Positions 22,988 through 30,310 of a stretch of DNA of 51,534 nucleotides are shown piece after piece. Origin of the DNA: an uncultured Lachnospiraceae bacterium (GTDB lineage: Bacteria; Bacillota; Clostridia; Lachnospirales; Lachnospiraceae); assembly GCA_937920345.1 (NCBI GenBank), contig CALGVA010000049.1, positions 1 to 51,534 on the forward strand. Direction: 5' to 3'. Numbering within the stretch: position 1 is the stretch's first letter; each line of letters starts with the position of its first letter. Position numbers and translations under genes: made by a program. Under the pieces are notes generated by a model that did no database searches, was not told the origin of the DNA, and worked only from the letters and a program-made list of their open reading frames with translations.

Positions 22988-23683
22988 CTAAACATTAAGA
23001 TATTGTCTTTCTCCAAATATGCCGGTTCCGACACGAATATAGGTCGCGCCCTCTTCTATCGCGACTTCATAATCTCCGGTCATCCCCATAGAAAGTTCTT
23101 CCATAAAAACATTATCAATGTTTTTATGTATTATGTCAACATATATTTGCATCAATTTTGCAAAATATAGTCTGTTCTCTTCCGAATTCTCAACATATGG
23201 TGCTATCGTCATTAATCCTTTTATCACAATATTAGGTAATTTGGCTATTTCTTCTACAAGAGAAACCGCATCCTGTGTCGTTACTCCGAATTTCGACTCT
23301 TCGCCTGCGACATTTACTTCCACAAGAATAGATACGTTCACGTTTTTTCGAACAGCTTCTTTGCTGATTTCCTCGGCAAGCCGCAGGGAATCCACACTGT
23401 GTATCAGCCAGACTTTATCCACAATATATTTTACTTTATTGCGCTGTAGATGCCCGATCATATGCCAGCGGATGTCTTTCGGCATCTGTTCAAACTTCTC
23501 TACCAGCTCCTGCACCTTATTCTCTCCGAAATCGCGACAGCCGGCGTCGTATGCCTCCCGCAGCATTGCGACCGGTTTGGTCTTGCTGACTGCGATCAGC
23601 TTCACGGCCGTCTCACTGCGTCCGCTTCTGGTACATGCCGCACTGATATTTTTCTGTACAACCTGAAGATTCTCCTGAATCAT
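22988..23683 (-). CDS. yggS: YggS/YlmE family PLP homeostasis protein
   Basis: This 231-residue single-domain PLP-binding protein has a fold-type III barrel. The PLP lysine is in LIAVSKTKP (Lys34), with GCRDFGENKVQE, WHMIGHLQRNK, VEVNVAGEESKFG and LSMGMTGDYEVAIEEGATYIRVGTGIFG as conserved stations. It keeps vitamin B6 levels balanced rather than catalysing a defined reaction. Location next to sepF is the ylmE-sepF order seen in Firmicutes. Confidence 0.95.
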   Translation of the reverse strand: MIQENLQVVQKNISAACTRSGRSETAVKLIAVSKTKPVAMLREAYDAGCRDFGENKVQELVEKFEQMPKDIRWHMIGHLQRNKVKYIVDKVWLIHSVDSLRLAEEISKEAVRKNVNVSILVEVNVAGEESKFGVTTQDAVSLVEEIAKLPNIVIKGLMTIAPYVENSEENRLYFAKLMQIYVDIIHKNIDNVFMEELSMGMTGDYEVAIEEGATYIRVGTGIFGERQYLNV

Positions 23684-23780
23684 ATATTATGTAAACCTTT
23701 CTGGTTTCCGGACAACCAAACAGCAACTGTCTGTATGGCATCATGTCAACAGAAATTGCCGCCTGTCAACAAGCCGAAAC

Positions 23781-25226
23781 CTATTCGTATATAAACTGAT
23801 TATCATTTACCAGGGACGCATCCAGCACAATATGATCGTAGACATTCAAGCCGTATACCGTGTTGGACCGCACGATCGAATATTCCTCGTTTTCATAGAG
23901 AACGTTTACCTGTTTGAAATCCGCGTATCCTTTATTAATATTATATACACCGGTAAGAGAACCCGTTTTGCTGATGGCAAATTTCTGTGTTGATTCCGGT
24001 TTCACGATATAATTTCCGGCACGCAGTATTGTATCGTCCAGATAATATTCCGTCTCTGTGGCATCATAGATCGTCGTAGGCACGAATTCTGTTGTGGCAT
24101 TGCCTTCCTCGTCATAAGTCTCCAGCAGTACGCCGTCACTGTTGCTGTTGCCGCCTTTCGTCAGGTATTCTCTCGGCACGATAAAGAACTCCTTTTCCAC
24201 AATGGCGGAATTAGGGATCTTAAGGCCTTTTTCATCTTCCAGCAGCAGCTCGATATCAATAAATCGGTCATTACAGAAAGTGATCATGGAATTTGTAAAT
24301 GTCAGTGAGACAAACGTGTCCCCGGCCTCATTCGTGTAGGGCTCCACCGTTCCCCAGGACGTGTACTGGTTCTTTAAAAATTTAACCTCTACAACTTCTT
24401 TCTCCACAAGCTGATCGACAATGTCTTCGTCCTCCACATAGATGACAATCGACCAGTCCTCGCTGGTAGATAACTTATATACGGGATCTCCCTTGGCAAT
24501 GAGCTCATTGTTGACCAGATGCTGTTTTTCATACTGCTTCTGATCAAAAAGCTCCCTGGTCAGAGCCTCCGGCTTTATTCCTTCATATCCGTCGATGTAG
24601 TATGTAACAATACCGCTTTTGGCTGCATTGCGGTAATTGATGAACGAAGTTCCCGAGGCGTCGTTTAACGCGCCTGCATTTTCCAGAATATTGTAATTGG
24701 AGAGCTTTAATACCGTTCCTTCCACGCTGTATTTAAAATTATACACATCCATAAACTGGGTCCGGTCAAAACGGCTTGTAAAAGCTGTGATCTCTGTCTT
24801 TAATTCTGACAGGTCATCATCCGACAGGGTATTTTCCCCGCTTTCACTGGCATGGATATAGTCTGAGAGCTTTCCCGTCTCATCTACGGTATAAATCAGA
24901 TTGCCGACGGCAACGCGCTCGCCTTCCCTCGCAAAGTAATTGATATACCCCGCATCACCGCTCGTCACGACTTCTTCGGTGCGCAGTGCAATACCGGTAT
25001 AGATACTGTTGGAAGACAGCGAACCCTCCTTGACGCTGTAGCCGACAATATGCTCCGTCTTGAAATATGCCGCAACACCGATCAGTACATAGATAAAGAT
25101 GGCGGCAAAGATCAACATACCGATATTCAGATTCAGCGGACGCCTGTATTTAGTTACCTTCCTTCCGTTGTCTGCCACACTAACCTCCACGTCACAGCAG
25201 TCTGCTGCGATGACACAATTTTCCAT
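23781..25226 (-). CDS. HlyD-like periplasmic-adaptor-type membrane protein, no exporter nearby
   Basis: The 481-residue protein has one N-terminal membrane helix at about 35-55 (IGMLIFAAIFIYVLIGVAAYF) and a large extracytoplasmic part. Its SGDAGYINYFAREGERVAVGNLIYTVDE segment resembles a barrel-sandwich/biotinyl-lipoyl half-motif of HlyD-family adaptors, with a second half near 300-345. The region between is short and lacks the long coiled coil of true export adaptors. Related Clostridia proteins sit next to sepF-yggS, which hints at a cell envelope or division role. No ABC or RND partner is in the window. Confidence 0.7.
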   Translation of the reverse strand: MENCVIAADCCDVEVSVADNGRKVTKYRRPLNLNIGMLIFAAIFIYVLIGVAAYFKTEHIVGYSVKEGSLSSNSIYTGIALRTEEVVTSGDAGYINYFAREGERVAVGNLIYTVDETGKLSDYIHASESGENTLSDDDLSELKTEITAFTSRFDRTQFMDVYNFKYSVEGTVLKLSNYNILENAGALNDASGTSFINYRNAAKSGIVTYYIDGYEGIKPEALTRELFDQKQYEKQHLVNNELIAKGDPVYKLSTSEDWSIVIYVEDEDIVDQLVEKEVVEVKFLKNQYTSWGTVEPYTNEAGDTFVSLTFTNSMITFCNDRFIDIELLLEDEKGLKIPNSAIVEKEFFIVPREYLTKGGNSNSDGVLLETYDEEGNATTEFVPTTIYDATETEYYLDDTILRAGNYIVKPESTQKFAISKTGSLTGVYNINKGYADFKQVNVLYENEEYSIVRSNTVYGLNVYDHIVLDASLVNDNQFIYE

Positions 25227-25247
25227 ACGCAGGCCTGCACATAAAAC

Positions 25248-25274
25248 AAAAACCCCGGATGTCCCGAGGTTTTT
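25248..25274 (-). terminator. Terminator between the P-loop gene and the HlyD-like gene
   Basis: AAAAACCCCGG (25248-25258) and CCGAGGTTTTT (25264-25274) pair over 11 bp with one mismatch and a 5-nt loop. On the minus strand a T-rich TTTTTGTTTT follows. It lies 33 nt after the stop of the gene ending at 25307. Confidence 0.85.
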
Positions 25275-25306
25275 ATGGAATTACACACTTATAGATTATG
25301 TATCGT

Positions 25307-25726
25307 TTATAAAGAAATAATAACCTTGGATTTCAATTCTTCGGGTAATGCACTCTCATCAACGGAAATGCTCACTACAAACTCAACATTGAATTTTGTA
25401 CCGATGGTTTCTAATTTTGCAATCGTAGCGCCGATTTCATTTTCATTCAGGCAGGCAATTTTTAAAAAGCTGTCAAAATACATATGCTGCAGGTCGTGAT
25501 CCTGCGAGATGATCCCGCAGATAAAACCGATGAACTCATCGCTGTTCGTCACCAGATAATCGGAGACATCAATCAGTCTGATTTTATTGTTCAGTTCGAA
25601 CATATGCTTGGTACTCTTGTCGAGATAAACAACGTTTCCCTGTACACTTTTGATCTCCGCATTTACTTTATCCAATAAATGTTTGGTCTTCCCTTTCCCT
25701 TTATTGCCTACGATTAATTGCACCAT
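25307..25726 (-). CDS. Small P-loop protein of unknown function
   Basis: This 139-residue protein starts MVQLIVGNKGKGKTKHLL, with a Walker A motif GNKGKGKT at 7-14. A possible Walker B-like hydrophobic stretch is MYFDSFLKIA, and there is a second region FVVSISVDESALPEEL near the end. It is much shorter than most P-loop ATPases and I cannot assign a function. Related proteins in Clostridia are sometimes called PilT-like, but no pilus genes are near. It is a single-gene transcript with its own promoter and terminator. Confidence 0.75.
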   Translation of the reverse strand: MVQLIVGNKGKGKTKHLLDKVNAEIKSVQGNVVYLDKSTKHMFELNNKIRLIDVSDYLVTNSDEFIGFICGIISQDHDLQHMYFDSFLKIACLNENEIGATIAKLETIGTKFNVEFVVSISVDESALPEELKSKVIISL

Positions 25727-25785
25727 GGCGAAACCCTCCTAAAGTAAATTATTATGATATCTTTGATATTACTTCGTCTATCCAT

Positions 25786-25814
25786 ATTATAAGGGAAAGA
25801 CATTAAAAAAACAA
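25786..25814 (-). promoter_or_regulatory. Promoter of the small P-loop gene
   Basis: On the minus strand, TTGTTT (25809-25814), a 17-bp spacer and TATAAT (25786-25791) precede the gene, whose AGGAGGG lies close to the ATG at 25726. A short inverted repeat (GATATC/GATATT-type) is in the leader. Confidence 0.6.
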
Positions 25815-25822
25815 CTAAAAAC

Positions 25823-26815
25823 TTATTTGACCAGCCCCAATAATTTTGTCATATCCGCGTACAGATCATCCCCGGAAGTGTCTTTCATGATAACCGATAT
25901 ATACGGTGTACCGTCACTGCTTCTGGATAACAGAATCAGGCAGTGTCCTGCCGCATTGGTGGTTCCCGTTTTTCCGCCGATTACAGTGACATTCGGCGGC
26001 ATCTCCTGCGTACCTTTCAGATACCGGTTCGAGTTATTCACCTCTAATGATTTCTCGGCTCCGTTTCTGTCCGTGTACACCGTCGAGTAGGAAGTCATCT
26101 GGATGATCTGGTTGAAAAGATCATATTGCAAAGCCTCCTGAAATATCAGGTACAGGTCATATGCTGTCACATAATGACCTTCCTGCGTCAGTCCGTTCGG
26201 ATTGGCGAAATTACAGTTTGTGGCGCCGAGCTCGGCTGCCTCTTTATTCATGAGCGCAACAAACTCATCCACGGAACCGGCAACCCCTTCTGCAATCAGA
26301 ATCGCCACATCATTGGAGGACTGAATCAGCAGAATATGTAACGCCTGATCCAGCGTCATCTGATCTCCCGGATTCAAACCGCTGAGCACCGCTCCCGGTT
26401 CTGTGACTTTCACATTTTCGGACGCAGTCAGCATCTGGTCGGTGGAACCGTGTTTTATCGCAACAAGCGCCGTCATAATCTTCGTCAGGCTGGCCGGATT
26501 CACCTGTGTATTTGCATTCTTGGCATAAAGCGTCTTGAGATTCTTGGTGTCAAACAGCGCAGCCGCGCCAACCTCGGATAAGTCTATTCCGACCGCTTTC
26601 ACATCATCGCTCACAACGCAAAGATCTGCTGCAAAAGGTTCCAGCGTTTCCTGATTCGTCGTATTTAAGAGTTGAAAACTGCTCACGTCATTATTCAGTT
26701 TATATGCCATATCGTACTTGCTGCCGCCGCAGCCTGTCAGAAGTACTAAAAGCGCAAGGAGCGAGGCAGACAGTTTTCGTATGGAATTACTATTTGTACA
26801 TTTCACGCCACTCAA
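25823..26815 (-). CDS. D-alanyl-D-alanine carboxypeptidase (DacA-type), predicted lipoprotein
   Basis: The 330-residue serine peptidase trims pentapeptides of peptidoglycan. It has SLTK (Ser109 to Lys112), SSN (166-168) and a KTGT in VIGGKTGTTNAAGH (about 278-290), so the active site is complete. The N-terminus is a lipoprotein signal (LLALLVLLTGCGG, lipid-modified Cys29) in place of the C-terminal amphipathic anchor of PBP5. The start is uncertain: TTG 26815 is very close to GAGGAGA, and GTG 26806 is the alternative. It overlaps the mgsA 3' end by about 26 nt. Confidence 0.9.
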   Translation of the reverse strand: MSGVKCTNSNSIRKLSASLLALLVLLTGCGGSKYDMAYKLNNDVSSFQLLNTTNQETLEPFAADLCVVSDDVKAVGIDLSEVGAAALFDTKNLKTLYAKNANTQVNPASLTKIMTALVAIKHGSTDQMLTASENVKVTEPGAVLSGLNPGDQMTLDQALHILLIQSSNDVAILIAEGVAGSVDEFVALMNKEAAELGATNCNFANPNGLTQEGHYVTAYDLYLIFQEALQYDLFNQIIQMTSYSTVYTDRNGAEKSLEVNNSNRYLKGTQEMPPNVTVIGGKTGTTNAAGHCLILLSRSSDGTPYISVIMKDTSGDDLYADMTKLLGLVK

Positions 26816-27185
26816 GGTCTCCTCTGTCGAGTGATTTGATCAACAGTTCTGCTGAAGCCAGATTCGTAGCAAGCGGTATGTTATGTCTGTCACACAGCAT
26901 AACCACATTGTTAACATCCGGTTCATGTGATTTCGGATACAACGGATCACGCAGGAAAATAACGAGGTCGATCTGGTTATGTTCGATCTGCGCACCAATC
27001 TGCTGCGCGCCCCCAAGATGCCCGGCCAGATATTTATGAATCGTCAGATTCGTTACTTCTTCAATCAGCCTGCCTGTCGTTCCTGTTGCAAACAATTCAT
27101 TTTTACTTAAAATCCCCCGATACGCAATACAAAAGTTCTGCATCAGCTTTTTCTTTGCATCATGCGCAATTAATGCAATGTTCAT
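26790..27185 (-). CDS. mgsA: Methylglyoxal synthase
   Basis: This 131-residue enzyme converts dihydroxyacetone phosphate to methylglyoxal. It begins MNIALIAHDAKKKLMQNF, with FATGTTGRLIEE for phosphate binding and HLGGAQQIGAQIEHNQIDLVIFLRDPL containing the catalytic Asp, the usual layout. ATG 27185 is 9 nt after AAGGGTG. An in-frame TTG at 27197 is less likely. It lies in the clostridial rodA-mgsA-dacA order, a metabolic gene inside the cell-shape cluster. Confidence 0.95.
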   Translation of the reverse strand: MNIALIAHDAKKKLMQNFCIAYRGILSKNELFATGTTGRLIEEVTNLTIHKYLAGHLGGAQQIGAQIEHNQIDLVIFLRDPLYPKSHEPDVNNVVMLCDRHNIPLATNLASAELLIKSLDRGDLEWREMYK

Positions 27186-27212
27186 AATTGATAACACCCT
27201 TCTTTGACTATA

Positions 27213-28316
27213 TTATTTTTTGCACTGTAATCGTACATTCAGTACGAACCCTACCCCGATATACAGACTGACCAGCGAAGTCAATCCGTAGCTGACAAAT
27301 GGAAGCGGTATTCCCGTGTTCGGAATGACAAAAGTGGCCACTGATATATTGATCATTCCCTGGAATCCGATTAGCGCTGCCACCCCCGCGGCAATAATCG
27401 TCCCCGCCAGATCTTTTGCCCTCCTAGCTACCATAATACATTCAAATGCAATTAAAATCAATAAGACAATTACGCCACATCCTCCTACAAAGCCGAATTC
27501 TTCCCCGATAACCGCGTAAATAAAGTCCGTCTCCGGCTCAGAAATAAAATTTCCGCTTTTTACGGAACTGAATTCGTTATTTTTATATCCCTTACCATAT
27601 AACATGCCGGAACCGATGGCCGTGACGGAATTTTTCTGCTGGTACGCCTCCGCATTGGCATATTCATCCGGATAGAGATATGCCAGAATACGTTTCTGCT
27701 GGTAGGGATCAATAATCTTCTGATCCGGCTGGAGCACAAGCGTCAGCAGAATGATGAAGGTCGGCACCGCCACTGCGATTGCCATGATAATATATTTCCA
27801 GCTGATGCCGCCCACGAACAGAATAATGCAGAACAACAGCACGATCATGATACTCGTGGACATATCCGGCTGCTTATAGATGAGTGCGATCGGCGGTATA
27901 AATAATAATACGCATGTGCCGATCACCTTCAGGGAACCCATCTCATCTTTATGCTTCATGATAAACTGCGCAAAGAAAAGCAGGAGCAGGATCTTGGCCG
28001 TCTCAGAAGGCTGAAACTGAATGCCGAAAATATTCAGCCATCTCTGTGCGCCTCCACGCTCCACCCCGTTTTGACGGACCAGTTCCAGAAGTACAAGATT
28101 TACCGCATACATCAGCCAGTAAAACCGCAGAAGAATCGAATAATCAAACAGGGACAGAACCACCATCAGAAAGAATCCCAGAACAAATCCCGCAATCTGT
28201 CTTGATTGCAGAGACTCCTGCGCGCTGCCGATGGCAAAGATGCCGATCCAGGTCAGCGCCGCCACCAGCGTAATCAATTTAAAGTCATAATCCCGTATAT
28301 GGTATTGTCGTGCCAT
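27213..28316 (-). CDS. rodA: RodA-type SEDS peptidoglycan glycosyltransferase
   Basis: This 367-residue protein has about ten membrane helices. Family landmarks are GGAQRWLNIFGIQFQPSETAKI, KQPDMSTSI, AIGSGMLYGKGY, ETDFIYAVIGEEFGFVG and NTGIPLPFVSYGLTSL. RodA polymerises glycan strands with class B PBP2, which is encoded upstream in the same cluster. The length is usual for RodA, and the surrounding mre/min genes support RodA rather than FtsW. Confidence 0.95.
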   Translation of the reverse strand: MARQYHIRDYDFKLITLVAALTWIGIFAIGSAQESLQSRQIAGFVLGFFLMVVLSLFDYSILLRFYWLMYAVNLVLLELVRQNGVERGGAQRWLNIFGIQFQPSETAKILLLLFFAQFIMKHKDEMGSLKVIGTCVLLFIPPIALIYKQPDMSTSIMIVLLFCIILFVGGISWKYIIMAIAVAVPTFIILLTLVLQPDQKIIDPYQQKRILAYLYPDEYANAEAYQQKNSVTAIGSGMLYGKGYKNNEFSSVKSGNFISEPETDFIYAVIGEEFGFVGGCGVIVLLILIAFECIMVARRAKDLAGTIIAAGVAALIGFQGMINISVATFVIPNTGIPLPFVSYGLTSLVSLYIGVGFVLNVRLQCKK

Positions 28317-28380
28317 TGAAACGGCTCCTTTCCGGGCAGTCTGTCGTGTCCTTTACCGCCTGCCATTTGGTGCATGCGGT

Positions 28381-28647
28381 TTAATCATGATTCAGATCCA
28401 GGATCGGTATATTGGCGTAGAGCGTCGGATTCTTTAAGCTGCGCCCTTTACTTCCTGTTTTTGTGATCTGTATTTCCATACTTTTCGTGTCGATCTTCAT
28501 GTATTTGGAGATTACCTTCGCGATATCGTTCTTGATCATCTCCATCATCTCCGGTGAACAGTTGACGCGATCGGATATCAGCAGAATCTTCAACCGGTCT
28601 TTCGCGATCTCTCTGGAGCTTTTCCGCTTTAAAATATTTTTAAACAC
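28381..28647 (-). CDS. minE: Cell division topological specificity factor MinE
   Basis: This 88-residue MinE has a short amphipathic start (MFKNILKRKSS), the MinD-binding segment AKDRLKILLISDRVNCSPEMMEMIKNDI, and a C-terminal dimerisation domain (VISKYMKIDTKSMEIQITKTG). It triggers ATP hydrolysis by MinD and thereby sets the Min pattern. It lies 11 nt after minD. With minC and minD in order this is a complete Min system. Confidence 0.94.
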   Translation of the reverse strand: MFKNILKRKSSREIAKDRLKILLISDRVNCSPEMMEMIKNDIAKVISKYMKIDTKSMEIQITKTGSKGRSLKNPTLYANIPILDLNHD

Positions 28648-28658
28648 TGCAATCCCCC

Positions 28659-29450
28659 CTAACCCTTGTGAAAGATACCTGACACTCTCGCCCAGAAAGA
28701 AACTCCTTTTTCAAAATCAAGAAAAGGCACCTCTCTTCCGAGTACTCTGTGACAGATATTCTGATAGGCTCTGCCCGCCAGCGTATTATTGCCGACCAGC
28801 GGTTCTCCCTGATTCGTGGCAATCACCACATTCTCATCATCCGGAACCATTCCGATGAGCGGTAAGGAGAGGATGTCCACCACATCTTCCGACGACATCA
28901 TGTCCCCGCGCTTGATCATGTCATAGCGGATGCGGTTTATCACCAAATCTATCTTATGTATCTCATTGGCTTCCAGAAGCCCGATGATCCGGTCTGCATC
29001 CCGGATTGCGGACACTTCCGGCGTCGTGACGACGAGAGCCCTGTCCGCACCGGCGATCGCATTCTGGAATCCCTGTTCAATGCCTGCCGGACAGTCCAGT
29101 ATAATATAATCGAACTGATCCTTCAGATGGCTGATCATTCTGACCATCTGGGAAGGATTTACGGCGCTTTTATCCCTTGTCTGCGCGGAAGGAAGCAGGA
29201 AAAGGGTCGGATATCTCTTATCCCGTATGATCGCCTGCTTGATGCGGCAGTTTCCTTCCACCACATCCACCAGATTATAGACGATCCGGTTTTCCAGTCC
29301 CATGACAACATCCAGATTACGCAGTCCGATATCGGTATCGATCAGGATTACTTTCTTCCCCATAGCTGCCAGACCTGTACCAACATTTGCGGTCGTAGTG
29401 GTCTTGCCTACGCCGCCTTTCCCTGATGTGACGACAATTACTTCACTCAT
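28659..29450 (-). CDS. minD: Septum site-determining protein MinD
   Basis: This 263-residue ParA-like ATPase has a deviant Walker A KGGVGKTTT (residues 11-19), the DTDIGLRNLD switch and DCPAGIEQGF. The C-terminal amphipathic helix (about 247-263, GVSFWARVSGIFHKG) is the membrane-targeting sequence, intact here. It recruits MinC to the membrane at the poles. Upstream lie about 150 nt containing two tandem palindromic repeats. Confidence 0.96.
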   Translation of the reverse strand: MSEVIVVTSGKGGVGKTTTTANVGTGLAAMGKKVILIDTDIGLRNLDVVMGLENRIVYNLVDVVEGNCRIKQAIIRDKRYPTLFLLPSAQTRDKSAVNPSQMVRMISHLKDQFDYIILDCPAGIEQGFQNAIAGADRALVVTTPEVSAIRDADRIIGLLEANEIHKIDLVINRIRYDMIKRGDMMSSEDVVDILSLPLIGMVPDDENVVIATNQGEPLVGNNTLAGRAYQNICHRVLGREVPFLDFEKGVSFWARVSGIFHKG

Positions 29451-29508
29451 ATCTTCTCATTAACCTCCTGAATATGATGTATTATCGTCCCCTGAGCAAA
29501 TCCGCCGT

Positions 29509-29593
29509 CGAGTTTGCGAAGCGAATCTCGCAAAGTTAATTCCTTAACTCCGCTTTTTCGAGTTTGCGAAGCAAATCTCGCAAAGTTAATTCC
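29509..29593. repeat. Tandem pair of 35-bp palindromic repeats between minC and minD
   Basis: Two copies (29509-29543 and 29559-29593) start CGAGTTTGCGAAGC and end TCTCGCAAAGTTAATTCC. They differ at one base and are 15 bp apart, a 50-bp period. Each contains TTTGCGA ... TCGCAAA that can fold as a stem with an 8-nt loop. A third, partial copy with TTCGCGAAGCGAA occurs at 48960-48984 downstream of fakA. No gene lies in this gap. Confidence 0.85.
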
Positions 29594-29608
29594 GAAGGAA
29601 TTTACTTT

Positions 29609-30289
29609 TTAGACCGGCAGATCGTTCAGTAATTCTTTGGTAATAGGTTCAATTATGACTCTGGCGTTCTCTACATAAGCAATCTTCGGCTGAATCTTAG
29701 GTTTGATCGACCATTTGCTTTGTTTCTCTGAAGTCTTATATTTGAAATCACCGATTTTAAGCTTCTCCGGTGACATTTCAAGCGCAACAACAAAATGTCC
29801 CTCTTCCCCGTTGCCGCCGGCGTAGGCTTGTCCATAGAGCCCGCCGAGCACGACGATGTCCTTGTTTGATATGACGCTTGCACCGGGGTATACGTCTCCC
29901 AACACGATCAGACTGTTCTCTGTTTCCAGAACCTGCCCGTCTTTCAGCGTTCCCTTATAGAACTGTCCGGCATTTTCCATCGCCTGCTGATGATAAGAAA
30001 CTTTCTGCAGCGCTTTGACAAAATTTTTGTTTGTCTCATCATTTTTACCCATGATGCACACTACGTTTAAGGCGGAATTGGCGGTAATCGTGTTCACGAG
30101 CTGGCGTTCTTCCTGATCGGACAGGCTCCGTCCCTCAAAGGAAAGCACCATACTGGCATCTTTAAAGAAATGCGCGGATTCCCTGAACTTAAACGCAATC
30201 TCCTCCAGAAGCTGCGCAAAAGGCATCTCTTCATCCAGATAAATGGACAGCCCGTTTTGAAAACTTTTAATAACAACCGGATTTTTCAT
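29609..30289 (-). CDS. minC: Septum site-determining protein MinC
   Basis: The 226-residue FtsZ inhibitor has an N-terminal domain (about 1-100) and a C-terminal beta-helix (about 110-225) with the family sequence LIVLGDVYPGASVISNKDIVVLGGLYGQAYAGGNG. It is brought to the membrane by MinD. ATG follows GGAGGAGAATC. The gap to minD (about 158 nt) is unusually long for this operon and is filled by repeats. Confidence 0.94.
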   Translation of the reverse strand: MKNPVVIKSFQNGLSIYLDEEMPFAQLLEEIAFKFRESAHFFKDASMVLSFEGRSLSDQEERQLVNTITANSALNVVCIMGKNDETNKNFVKALQKVSYHQQAMENAGQFYKGTLKDGQVLETENSLIVLGDVYPGASVISNKDIVVLGGLYGQAYAGGNGEEGHFVVALEMSPEKLKIGDFKYKTSEKQSKWSIKPKIQPKIAYVENARVIIEPITKELLNDLPV

Positions 30290-30310
30290 GATTCTCCTCC
30301 ATCTGACGAC

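Noticed and set aside
29509..29593. CRISPR array
   Set aside because: There are only two copies, the spacer is 15 bp, and no cas genes are present. The units are palindromic and occur elsewhere.
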